A stretch of DNA of 6,189 bases from the NCBI GenBank assembly GCA_015660155.1, contig DQLO01000389.1, forward strand, positions 1-6,189. The letters are read 5' to 3'. Made by a program: the position numbers and the translations under genes. The notes under the pieces are model-generated. The model did no database searches. It was not told the DNA's origin and worked only from the letters and a program-made list of their open reading frames with translations. Shown here in pieces: positions 1-6,162 of the stretch (positions are counted from its first letter, which is position 1; each line of letters begins with the position of its first letter). The stretch is from Verrucomicrobiota bacterium. GTDB taxonomy: Bacteria; Verrucomicrobiota; Verrucomicrobiia; Limisphaerales; UBA1100.

Positions 1-579
1 AACATCAATCAACAGCTCGTGCGGCCGGTTGCCCAACCCGCACGGCCCGGCGGCGGGTTTGGCGGAAGAGGCGGTGTGGATCCCACCACGGGACTGCGCT
101 TGCCCGGCGGTGGCGGTGGAATCAGAGGAGGCGGTATAGATCCGAACACCGGTTTTCCATTTCGCCTCGGCGCGGGCGGCGGACGCCAACCACAACCCGC
201 GCGCGGCCAACGCGGTGGCGTGACGATTGATCCCAGCACAGGTTTGCCCATCGGTAGCCCCGGCGGGAGATTGCCCAGCGCGGTAGTTCGGCCCAATCGC
301 GGAATGCAAATCCCCCAACACGGCGCGCTGGGTGCCAACGGCCAAGTGGACTCCACGCGCGCGTTTATCCGCAACTGGCGCGGCATGAGTTTGGATCAAA
401 CCTGCGTGGACATCGTCACGCGCATTCTCAACACCAGCACCGTGGAGCTGCGCTGCATCATCGATGGCGATGCGGTGGTGTTCGTCCCCGAAGCCGCCAC
501 GTACACCCTCCGCAGCGGCAAACCGGCTAAGCCCGAATACGAAGAGCGTTGGGTGCCCGTTCGCGTCCAATCCAAATAA
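1..579 (+). CDS. Gly/Pro-rich exported-type protein, 3' part of a gene cut by the window edge; paralog of the next gene
   Basis: The frame is open from base 1 to the TAA at 577-579, leaving 192 visible residues. A GTG at 19 could serve as start but probably is not one: the residues before it (N-I-N-Q-Q-L-V) align with N-N-A-H-Q-L-V in the middle of the downstream paralog, so the true start lies left of the window. Residues 15-100 are rich in Gly, Pro and Arg and carry three D-P-x-T-G motifs (bases 79-93, 139-153, 229-243). From about residue 122 (F-I-R-N-W) comes a compact domain of about 70 residues. It ends in E-E-R-W-V-P-V and matches the C-terminal domain of the next gene. By analogy with that neighbour the protein is probably exported, but its N-terminus is not visible. 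I do not recognise a named family. The weak alpha/beta pattern of the C-terminal domain recalls STN/secretin N-domains, which is only a hypothesis. Confidence 0.8.
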   Translation, partial: NINQQLVRPVAQPARPGGGFGGRGGVDPTTGLRLPGGGGGIRGGGIDPNTGFPFRLGAGGGRQPQPARGQRGGVTIDPSTGLPIGSPGGRLPSAVVRPNRGMQIPQHGALGANGQVDSTRAFIRNWRGMSLDQTCVDIVTRILNTSTVELRCIIDGDAVVFVPEAATYTLRSGKPAKPEYEERWVPVRVQSK

Positions 580-587
580 AGATTCTT

Positions 588-1463
588 ATGATGAAAAAAA
601 TTCTTCCACTCTTGATGATCGCCACCGCGCTGCACGGCGCGGAGCCACGGTTTCAGTTTCGCAGTTTTATTCAAAACGACGGCACGTTGATGAACGTGAA
701 GCTCGACACCACCACCGGCCAAACCTGGCGCCTCGATCGCACCCTCACCAACCGCCGCGAAACCACCCTCGCCGGCAAAGCCACTGAGCGGAAGCTGACC
801 GAAGCGATGCACGCGAAGATTGATAAATACGAAAATTTCAATGTTGTAGACATGCTCGCAGTGTTAAACGCTTTGAACAAACAAGTAATGGGAGGCAAAG
901 TCGTGCCCATTGTGTTTCGGAAACCTGCCGCTGTTCAAAATGGCAATGTCCCCAACAACGCGCATCAACTTGTCCCCCCTGCACGGCAATTTGGCGAACC
1001 GCCGGTGGGGATCGACCCAAACACAGGTCGTCCCTTCCCGCAACCGGGCCAATTTCCCGGACGCAATCCATTGCCTGGAGTTGGCCTTCCCGGTGTGGGA
1101 AATGGCGGGAGATTCCCCGGAGGTGCGAACGCTGGGCCTTTCAATGTGGATCCTGTGACCGGCCTGCCTTTGGGCCCGGGCCTCCCGCGCGCACAAGCCC
1201 CCATCGGTTGGCATCGGGCTGATCAGTTTAATGCTGAAATGGCAAAAATCCGAAATTGGGGTGGAGTTTTGCACAACATCTCCGCCCTCGATTTAATCAC
1301 CGAGTTGCTCAATGCCTTCGATTCCCCGATGCGTTGCGTGATTGATGAGAACATCGTTTACCTCCTCCCCGAAAGCGCCACGCTCACCACGCGCGATGGC
1401 AAAACCAATAAGCCAAAGTACGAAGATCGCTGGGTGGAAATTAAGACGGCAAAGGAGAAATGA
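588..1463 (+). CDS. Exported protein of unknown function with Pro/Gly-rich linker; tandem paralog of the preceding gene
   Basis: This is a 291-residue protein. The ATG at 588 (or the adjacent ATG at 591) is chosen over the in-frame TTG at 549 because it starts a clean signal peptide: M-M-K-K, a hydrophobic run to about residue 16, and possible cleavage after H-G-A at 18. It also follows the previous stop by only 8 nt, which suggests cotranscription. Residues 19-113 form an N-terminal domain of no recognised family. Residues 114-205 are a Pro/Gly linker with D-P-N-T-G (143-147) and D-P-V-T-G (188-192). Residues 221-287 form the C-terminal domain (I-R-N-W-G-G to E-D-R-W-V-E-I), shared with the preceding gene. 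The stretch around residues 231-261 (amphipathic helix, then I-D-E-N-I-V-Y-L-L-P) resembles the helix-strand pattern of STN/secretin N-domains, and residues 84-112 show a weaker echo. No catalytic motif is seen. It probably acts in the periplasm or envelope, but the role is unknown. The ribosome-binding site is weak. Confidence 0.85.
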   Translation: MMKKILPLLMIATALHGAEPRFQFRSFIQNDGTLMNVKLDTTTGQTWRLDRTLTNRRETTLAGKATERKLTEAMHAKIDKYENFNVVDMLAVLNALNKQVMGGKVVPIVFRKPAAVQNGNVPNNAHQLVPPARQFGEPPVGIDPNTGRPFPQPGQFPGRNPLPGVGLPGVGNGGRFPGGANAGPFNVDPVTGLPLGPGLPRAQAPIGWHRADQFNAEMAKIRNWGGVLHNISALDLITELLNAFDSPMRCVIDENIVYLLPESATLTTRDGKTNKPKYEDRWVEIKTAKEK

Positions 1464-1549
1464 CGCGCCCTCGCCCTCCCGGGATTGCGTCGCGCCTGCG
1501 AACAAGTCGGCGTTGCTTGCGTGTCTTCACAATGGTTCATTGGCCGCGC

Positions 1550-1554
1550 AGGAA
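1550..1554 (+). promoter_or_regulatory. Shine-Dalgarno deciding a TTG start
   Basis: AGGAA at 1550-1554 lies 6 nt before the TTG at 1561. The other in-frame candidates (TTG 1513, TTG 1540, and starts inside the preceding gene) have no comparable purine box. This site is the main reason for starting the next gene at 1561. Confidence 0.55.
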
Positions 1555-1560
1555 TTTATT

Positions 1561-2160
1561 TTGAGCGACTGGAATATTCAATCACGCGGGCATCAATGCC
1601 ATTTGTGCGAGCAGGCTTTTGAGGATGGGGCGGGTTATCACACGGTGCTGGCCCACGAAAATCACGAGTACTTGCGGCGCGATATTTGCCACGGCTGCTG
1701 GGAGAAACAGGGCGAGGGTGCGGCGGAGCGCAAGGGGTTTATCTCTCATTGGCAGGGCACGTACGAGTCGCCACCCGCCACACCGCCCGACGCCATCCAA
1801 AAGGCCACTGCCGAAAGTTTGCTGCGCAAGTTGCTGGAAACCGGCGATGCGCGCTGGCGCGAGGCGAGCTACATTCTGGCGGTAATGCTCGAGCGCAAAC
1901 GGGTTCTTAAAGTGAAGGAACAACTGCGCGAAGAAAGCGGGCGCGTGTTTATTTATGAACAACCGAAATCCGGCGATCTGTTTACCATCCCCGATCCGGA
2001 TTTGAAGATGGAGGAATTGGAGCAGGTGCAAATCGAAGTGGCCGCGCTGCTGGAACACGGCTTGCCGGTGGCCGGCGAGGAATGGCCGCCGTTACCCGTG
2101 GAGCCTGAGCCGGAACCCGCCGAGGCTACGGAAACTGAAGAAGCCGAAACCGCAGCGTGA
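1561..2160 (+). CDS. Conserved hypothetical protein with an N-terminal four-cysteine zinc-ribbon-like motif
   Basis: With the TTG at 1561 as start the product has 199 residues (M-S-D-W-N-I-Q). The frame stays open upstream into the preceding gene, but the residues before 1561 look like non-coding translation. C13-x2-C16 and C43-x2-C46 (C-H-L-C and C-H-G-C-W) form a probable treble-clef or zinc-ribbon site around a Y-H-T-V-L strand. Residues about 80-115 form a helical segment with an L-A-V-M-L-E-R-K-R-V-L core. A short beta region with F-I-Y-E-Q-P and a Leu/Glu-rich helix follow. The last 25 or so residues are an acidic low-complexity tail (P-E-P-E-P, then Glu/Thr/Ala). I recall uncharacterised proteins of similar layout in planctomycetes, verrucomicrobia and myxobacteria; this is memory, unchecked. 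The protein is cytoplasmic with no signal peptide. It ends 3 nt before rnc, so the two are probably translationally coupled, which hints at an RNA- or translation-related role without proving one. Confidence 0.8.
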   Translation: MSDWNIQSRGHQCHLCEQAFEDGAGYHTVLAHENHEYLRRDICHGCWEKQGEGAAERKGFISHWQGTYESPPATPPDAIQKATAESLLRKLLETGDARWREASYILAVMLERKRVLKVKEQLREESGRVFIYEQPKSGDLFTIPDPDLKMEELEQVQIEVAALLEHGLPVAGEEWPPLPVEPEPEPAEATETEEAETAA

Positions 2161-2163
2161 CGC

Positions 2164-2862
2164 ATGGCCGGCCGGGGTTCATTTCAAAAACGGTTGGGGT
2201 ACACCTTCAAGGACCCCGCGCTGCTGGAGTTGGCGCTGACGCATCCCTCGGTGAGCCACGAAAAAAGTGAGTCGCTCCAAAACAATCAGCGGCTGGAATT
2301 TCTGGGCGATGCGGTGCTGCAACTGGTGATTAGCGCGGAGTTGTTCCGCCAGTTTCCCACGCGCGACGAGGGCACGCTGTCCAAGGCGCGGGCGCGAATG
2401 GTCAACAAGGAAGCGCTGGCCGAGCAGGCGTTGGCGGTGGAGATCGGCCCCGAGCTGGTGGTCAGCCGCGGCGAGGAAAAGAGCGGCGGCCGCGAACGCC
2501 CCTCCGCCTTGGCCGATGCGTTTGAGGCGGTGGTGGGCGCGATTTATCTCGATGGCGGATTCACGAAAGTGAAAAAATTCATCCACGCGCAATTCGCCGA
2601 AGCCTTCAAAGGCGCGGACGCCGGCCGCCACGTGGGCAATCCCAAAGGCGAGTTGCAGGAAATTTTACAGAGCAAAAACGCCGTGGCACCTGAATACCGA
2701 CTACTCGATATGCAGGGACCGGATCACGACCGCTTCTTTGAATGCGCCGTGCGCCATTGCGGGAAAGATATGGCGCGCGGCACCGGCAAAAGCAAAAAAG
2801 CCGCCGAAACCGCCGCCGCCACCAACGCCATCGCCGCCCTGCAAAAACGGCAAGGGCGGTAG
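2164..2862 (+). CDS. rnc: Ribonuclease III
   Basis: This is a 232-residue double-stranded-RNA endonuclease of usual family length, which processes rRNA precursors and structured mRNAs in the cytoplasm as a homodimer. The signature N-Q-R-L-E-F-L-G-D-A-V spans residues 41-51. The metal-binding residues equivalent to E. coli E41, D45, E65, D114 and E117 are seen as E45, D49, E69, D118 and E121. The position equivalent to E. coli E38 is Gln (Q42), a substitution I recall in other lineages. The dsRNA-binding domain covers about 159-228, from N-P-K-G-E-L-Q-E to the K-S-K-K-A-A-E motif and the final helix. The ATG lies 3 nt after the stop of the zinc-ribbon gene, without a clear Shine-Dalgarno, which suggests coupled translation. 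The TAG stop (2860-2862) lies inside the left arm of a palindromic repeat, so the last residues (Q-K-R-Q-G-R) and the stop may have been set by that insertion. The domain itself is complete. Confidence 0.97.
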   Translation: MAGRGSFQKRLGYTFKDPALLELALTHPSVSHEKSESLQNNQRLEFLGDAVLQLVISAELFRQFPTRDEGTLSKARARMVNKEALAEQALAVEIGPELVVSRGEEKSGGRERPSALADAFEAVVGAIYLDGGFTKVKKFIHAQFAEAFKGADAGRHVGNPKGELQEILQSKNAVAPEYRLLDMQGPDHDRFFECAVRHCGKDMARGTGKSKKAAETAAATNAIAALQKRQGR

Positions 2863-2907
2863 GGACGCGCTGCGCGCGTCCATGGACATGCACAGCATGT
2901 CCCTACC
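2858..2907. repeat. 50-bp double-hairpin palindromic element (REP/MITE-like) at the 3' end of rnc
   Basis: An outer stem GGTAG (2858-2862) / CTACC (2903-2907) encloses two tandem 19-nt hairpins separated by AT. Hairpin 1 is GGACGCGC-TGC-GCGCGTCC (2863-2881); hairpin 2 is GGACATGC-ACA-GCATGTCC (2884-2902). Each has a perfect 8-bp stem and 3-nt loop. They share GGAC..GC...GC..GTCC and differ at two stem positions by complementary changes on both sides. The whole is also an imperfect 50-bp palindrome centred at 2882/2883, with perfect 9-bp outer arms GGTAGGGAC/GTCCCTACC. A further 7-bp pairing, CCGCCCT (2834-2840) with AGGGCGG (2853-2859), overlaps its left edge. No U-tract follows, so it is not a typical intrinsic terminator. 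I infer a non-autonomous REP-like repeat; only one copy is in the window. It could also act as an mRNA 3' stabiliser between rnc and clpP. Confidence 0.75.
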
Positions 2908-2923
2908 AAAGCACCGCCGTGAA

Positions 2924-2962
2924 CCCTTTGAAATTGACCCGAGCCATTTGAAATTATAGGCT
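2924..2962 (+). promoter_or_regulatory. Putative clpP promoter/operator region with a 12-bp direct repeat
   Basis: CC[C/A]TTTGAAATT occurs at 2924-2935 and again at 2944-2955, a 20-bp period with one mismatch. Possible -35 hexamers are TTGAAA (2928-2933) and TTGACC (2934-2939). The A/T-rich stretch at 2951-2958 and TATAGG (2955-2960) offer only imperfect -10 matches: spacing is 15 bp for TTGACC/TATAGG and 19 bp for TTGAAA/ATTATA. The position, 20-55 bp before the clpP ATG and downstream of the repeat element, fits a promoter for clpP-clpX or a binding site for a dimeric regulator. This is an inference from sequence only. Confidence 0.3.
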
Positions 2963-2979
2963 CCCGAAACATTTTTGGT

Positions 2980-3630
2980 ATGGCGAACGACACAATACAA
3001 AACAACTACTTGGTTCCCCACGTGGTGGAACAAACCAGCCGCGGCGAGCGCGGGTACGACATTTACTCCCGGCTGCTGGTGGATCGCATCATCTTTCTGG
3101 GCACGGGCATTGATGACAACGTCTCCAACGTGGTCATCGCGCAGATGCTTTTTCTGCAAATGACCGACCCCAAGAAGGACATCCACGTGTACATCAACTC
3201 GCCCGGCGGCCACGTCACCGCCGGCCTCGCGATTTATGACACCATGCAATTTCTCACCTGCGACGTGAACACCTACTGCATCGGCCAAGCCGCGAGTATG
3301 GGCGCGGTGCTGCTCGCCGGTGGCACCAAGGGCAAACGCTTCGCGCTGCCCAACGCGAACATTATGATTCACCAATTGCTCGGCGGCGCGCACGGGCAGG
3401 CGACGGATATGGAAATTCAGGTCAAGCATATGCTGTCCCTTAAGAAAACCCTCACCAACATTCTTTCCAAACACACCGGCAAACCCTACGAGGAAGTTTA
3501 CGAAGCGTGCGAGCGCGACAACTTTCTCAGCGCCGATGAGGCCAAGGAATTCGGGCTCGTGGATGAAGTGGTCGCCTCCCGCAAGGACGTACCCAACCTG
3601 CCAGGAAAATCCTCCGCTGACGGAAAATAA
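2980..3630 (+). CDS. clpP: ATP-dependent Clp protease, proteolytic subunit ClpP
   Basis: This is a 216-residue serine peptidase that forms the tetradecameric degradation chamber of ClpXP. The catalytic triad is S106 (in G-Q-A-A-S-M-G-A), H131 (in N-I-M-I-H-Q) and D180 (in E-R-D-N-F-L-S). Its spacings of 25 and 49 residues are identical to those of E. coli ClpP. The N-S-P-G-G oxyanion-loop motif is at 73-77, and the handle helix runs over about 140-165. The N-terminal 25 residues (before Y-D-I-Y-S-R-L-L) correspond to the propeptide and axial-loop region; any self-cleavage site cannot be fixed from sequence. The ATG at 2980 gives the usual family length, but no good Shine-Dalgarno precedes it. 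The stop is 2 nt before clpX, giving equimolar coupled expression. The upstream neighbour is rnc, not the trigger-factor gene tig that commonly precedes clpP-clpX elsewhere. Confidence 0.98.
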   Translation: MANDTIQNNYLVPHVVEQTSRGERGYDIYSRLLVDRIIFLGTGIDDNVSNVVIAQMLFLQMTDPKKDIHVYINSPGGHVTAGLAIYDTMQFLTCDVNTYCIGQAASMGAVLLAGGTKGKRFALPNANIMIHQLLGGAHGQATDMEIQVKHMLSLKKTLTNILSKHTGKPYEEVYEACERDNFLSADEAKEFGLVDEVVASRKDVPNLPGKSSADGK

Positions 3631-3632
3631 TT

Positions 3633-4901
3633 ATGGCCCGACGGCAAATCACCCTCTGTAGTTTCTGCGGCAAAAGCCACGCGGAAGTCCGCAAACTGGT
3701 GTCCGGCCCCGGCGTGTACATTTGCGACAACTGCGTTGAAACCTTCAAGGCCGTTCTCGACAAGGAATTTGCCAACGATAAATCGCAGCCCGCGACCGAG
3801 CTGAAAATCCTGCAGCCCGCCGAAATCAAAGCCGAGCTGGATCGCCACTGCATCGGGCAGGATGAAGCCAAGAAAACCTTGGCCGTCGCGGTGCATAATC
3901 ATTACAAGCGCATCATGCACGAAGCCGAGGCGGCGAAGGACGACGACGGCCCGCACGCGGAGGTGGAGATTGAGAAGACCAACATCATGCTCATCGGCTC
4001 CACCGGCACCGGCAAGACGCTGCTCGCGCGCACGCTCGCGGGCATCCTCGACGTGCCCTTCGCCATCGCCGACGCCACCACCCTCACCGAGGCGGGTTAC
4101 GTAGGCGAGGATGTGGAGAACATCATTCTTAGACTGCTGCAAGCCGCGGACTTTGATGTGAAACGCGCGGAGATGGGCATCATTTACATCGACGAAATCG
4201 ACAAAATCACCCGCCGCACCGAAAACGTTTCCATCACGCGCGATGTCTCCGGCGAAGGCGTGCAACAGGCGCTCCTGAAAATTCTCGAGGGAACCGTATG
4301 CAGCGTGCCCCCGCAAGGCGGCCGCAAACATCCGCAACAGGAATACATCCGCGTGGACACCCGCAACGTGCTTTTCCTGTGCGGCGGCGCGTTTGTGGAT
4401 TTGGACAAAGTCATCCAGCGGCGACTCGGCAATCATGTGCTCGGCTTCGGCGCAATGGAAGAACAAGCCGAGGCCATCGCCGATGGACGCGAGGCGGTCA
4501 AGCACGTGGAGCCGGAAGATTTATTGAAGTTCGGTTTCATCCCCGAGTTCATCGGTCGGCTCCCGATGATTTCCGTGCTGGAAGAATTGACCGAGAATCA
4601 GCTCGTGGAAATTCTGTCCGACACCAAAAGCGCGCTCATCAAGCAATACCAAAAACTGCTGTGGCTCGAGGGCGTGGAGCTAGATTTCACACGCGATTCG
4701 CTGCACGAGCTGGCTGCGCAAGCCATCAAAAAAGGCACCGGCGCGCGCGCGTTGCGCGGATTGCTCGAGCGATTGATGCTCGATCTGATGTACGAGATTC
4801 CCGGCAGCAACGACATCGAAGGCATCAAAATCACCCGCGGCGCGGTGCAGGGCAAATCCAAGCCGATCGTCCGCCGCAAACCCAAACAGGCCGCCGCCTG
4901 A
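3633..4901 (+). CDS. clpX: ATP-dependent Clp protease, ATP-binding unfoldase subunit ClpX
   Basis: This is a 422-residue AAA+ unfoldase, close to the E. coli length of 424. It recognises, unfolds and threads substrates, including ssrA-tagged proteins, into ClpP. The N-terminal zinc-binding dimerisation domain has C9-x2-C12 and C31-x2-C34. Walker A is G-S-T-G-T-G-K-T at 122-129, and the pore-1 loop G-Y-V-G is at 155-158. Walker B I-I-Y-I-D-E-I-D is at 183-190 with E188 for hydrolysis. The R-K-H pore loop is at 231-233, the arginine finger is R309 in E-F-I-G-R-L-P, and sensor-2 is R372 in G-A-R-A-L-R. The ClpP-docking loop reads L-G-F (270-272) in place of the E. coli I-G-F, a conservative change. 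The start ATG is 2 nt behind the clpP stop without its own Shine-Dalgarno, so translation is probably coupled. The protein is intact. Confidence 0.98.
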   Translation: MARRQITLCSFCGKSHAEVRKLVSGPGVYICDNCVETFKAVLDKEFANDKSQPATELKILQPAEIKAELDRHCIGQDEAKKTLAVAVHNHYKRIMHEAEAAKDDDGPHAEVEIEKTNIMLIGSTGTGKTLLARTLAGILDVPFAIADATTLTEAGYVGEDVENIILRLLQAADFDVKRAEMGIIYIDEIDKITRRTENVSITRDVSGEGVQQALLKILEGTVCSVPPQGGRKHPQQEYIRVDTRNVLFLCGGAFVDLDKVIQRRLGNHVLGFGAMEEQAEAIADGREAVKHVEPEDLLKFGFIPEFIGRLPMISVLEELTENQLVEILSDTKSALIKQYQKLLWLEGVELDFTRDSLHELAAQAIKKGTGARALRGLLERLMLDLMYEIPGSNDIEGIKITRGAVQGKSKPIVRRKPKQAAA

Positions 4902-4940
4902 TTTTCCCGCTGCCGCTCATCACGCGCAGTAGATTTTTGC

Positions 4941-6125
4941 ATGTCAAAATCCGTACCCATTGAAAATCAAGTTGCCGGCCACGTGCGCGCGTTGCCGCCC
5001 TCGGGCATTCGTGAATTTTTTGAACTGGTCCAAGGTCGGCCGGAAGTCATTTCGCTGGGCGTGGGCGAGCCAGATTTCACCACGCCGTGGCACATTCGCG
5101 AAGCCGCCATCTTTGCACTCGAACGCGGCAAGACGAGCTACACCTCCAACCTCGGTTTGCTGAAACTGCGCGAGGCCATCAGTCGTTACGTGGCCCAACA
5201 CTTCGGCCCGACCTACCATCCCGAGCGGGAAATTCTCGTCACCGTCGGCGTCAGCGAAGCGCTCGACCTCGCCCTGCGCGCGCTCATCAATCCCGGCGAT
5301 GAGGTGATTTATCACGAGCCGTGTTACGTAAGTTACTCGCCCAGCATCGCGCTCACCCACGGCGTGCCGGTTCCGGTTGCGTGTCGGGCGCAGGAAAAAT
5401 TCAGCGTCAACGTCGCTGCCATCGAAGCGGCCATCACGGACAAGAGCCGCGTGTTGATGCTCAACTTTCCCACGAACCCAACCGGCGGCACAATGACGCG
5501 CGCCGAATTTCAAGCCATCGCCGACCTCGCCGTGAAGCACGACCTCATCGTAATCACCGATGAAATTTATGCCGAGCTCACCTTCGAGGGCGAGCACACC
5601 AGCATCGCCAGCTTTCCCGGCTTGCGCGAACGCACGATTTTTTTGCACGGCTTTTCCAAAGCCTACGCGATGACCGGATTCCGCATCGGCTACGCCTGCG
5701 GGCCAGCTGAATTGGTGGGCGCGATGACGCGCATCCATCAATACTCAATGCTGTGCGCCAGCCTTCCCAGTCAGGAAGCCGCGCTGGAAGCGCTGCGCAA
5801 TGGCGACGCCCCGATGGCCGAAATGCGCGAGGCCTATCGTCAACGCCGCAATGTGATGGTGAGCGCGCTCAACGCGATGGGGCTGAAATGCCATTTGCCG
5901 CGCGGCTCGTTTTATGCTTTCCCCAGCGTGCAATCCACCGGATTGAATTCAAAAACCTTCGCCGCAAAATTACTGGAAGCCGAAAACGTGGCCGCCGTTC
6001 CGGGCAATGCTTTTGGCAAAAGCGGCGAGGGCTTTCTGCGCTGCTGTTTCGCCACCGGTTTGGATCGAATCGAAACGGCCATGGAACGCATGGCGCGGTT
6101 TGTGGCAAACACGAAAAAGGGCTGA
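4941..6125 (+). CDS. Pyridoxal-phosphate-dependent aminotransferase, class I/II (AspB/aromatic aminotransferase-like)
   Basis: This is a 394-residue fold-type-I aminotransferase in the COG0436-like group, which transfers amino groups between an amino acid (Asp, aromatic or similar) and a 2-oxo acid in the cytoplasm. The Schiff-base lysine is K240 in H-G-F-S-K-A-Y-A-M-T-G-F-R. Other cofactor or substrate residues are N179 in N-P-T-G-G, D207 and Y210 in D-E-I-Y, R248 for the phosphate, and R367 in F-L-R-C-C-F as the likely substrate-carboxylate arginine. The N-terminal S-L-G-V-G-E-P-D-F-T-T-P and Y-T-S-N-L-G-L-L-K-L-R-E motifs are typical. The overall wording resembles the archaeal aromatic aminotransferase as I recall it, but substrate specificity cannot be set from sequence, so no symbol is given. 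It starts 39 nt after clpX with a weak Shine-Dalgarno and no obvious promoter. It is probably the last gene of the clpP-clpX transcription unit, because a strong terminator overlaps its stop. Confidence 0.93.
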   Translation: MSKSVPIENQVAGHVRALPPSGIREFFELVQGRPEVISLGVGEPDFTTPWHIREAAIFALERGKTSYTSNLGLLKLREAISRYVAQHFGPTYHPEREILVTVGVSEALDLALRALINPGDEVIYHEPCYVSYSPSIALTHGVPVPVACRAQEKFSVNVAAIEAAITDKSRVLMLNFPTNPTGGTMTRAEFQAIADLAVKHDLIVITDEIYAELTFEGEHTSIASFPGLRERTIFLHGFSKAYAMTGFRIGYACGPAELVGAMTRIHQYSMLCASLPSQEAALEALRNGDAPMAEMREAYRQRRNVMVSALNAMGLKCHLPRGSFYAFPSVQSTGLNSKTFAAKLLEAENVAAVPGNAFGKSGEGFLRCCFATGLDRIETAMERMARFVANTKKG

Positions 6126-6157
6126 GTTGCCTCAGCCCTCCTTCTTTAATTTTTTTT
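6118..6157 (+). terminator. Rho-independent terminator, probably bidirectional
   Basis: AGGGCTGAG (6118-6126), loop TTGC, CTCAGCCCT (6131-6139) form a perfect 9-bp stem, followed by a T-rich tract (6141-6157, including eight T in a row). The aminotransferase TGA (6123-6125) is inside the left arm. A run of five A at 6114-6118 precedes the stem and would give a short U-tract on the opposite strand, so it can also serve a convergent transcript. Confidence 0.92.
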
Positions 6158-6162
6158 AACCT

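Noticed and set aside
79..243. D-P-x-T-G motifs as plakin-type repeats or calcium-binding loops
   Set aside because: The units are not spaced like the roughly 38-residue plakin repeat, and they lack the Asp-x-Asp-x-Asp ladder of calcium loops; they sit in a low-complexity Gly/Pro linker.
1464..1560. Promoter or terminator between the exported paralog and the zinc-ribbon gene
   Set aside because: No hairpin with a U-tract and no well-spaced -35/-10 pair could be found; only the ribosome-binding site at 1550-1554 is supported.
2858..2907. The palindrome as an intrinsic terminator of rnc
   Set aside because: The hairpins are stable but followed by CTACCAAAGC, with no T-tract on the + strand.
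2928..2949. Heat-shock sigma-32-like promoter (TTGAAA ... GCCATTT) before clpP
   Set aside because: The gap between the two boxes is about 8 nt, too short for the usual 11-16 nt, and the -10 match is partial.
2738..2959. Small + strand open frames overlapping the end of rnc and the repeat
   Set aside because: Their sequence is a frame-shifted reading of rnc followed by translation of the palindrome; no ribosome-binding site and no protein-like pattern.
2701..3474. Minus-strand open frame across the rnc end, the repeat and clpP (257 codons)
   Set aside because: It runs through a palindromic repeat and is antisense to two certain genes; no recognisable domain.
3498..4505. Long minus-strand open frame opposite clpX (335 codons)
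   Set aside because: It lies wholly antisense to the end of clpP and most of clpX, has shadow-type composition rich in Ala, Gly, His and Arg, and shows no family motif. It is explained by codon bias of the GC-rich + strand genes.
4944..5741. Minus-strand open frame opposite the aminotransferase (265 codons)
   Set aside because: Antisense to a complete, motif-rich aminotransferase; shadow of codon bias.
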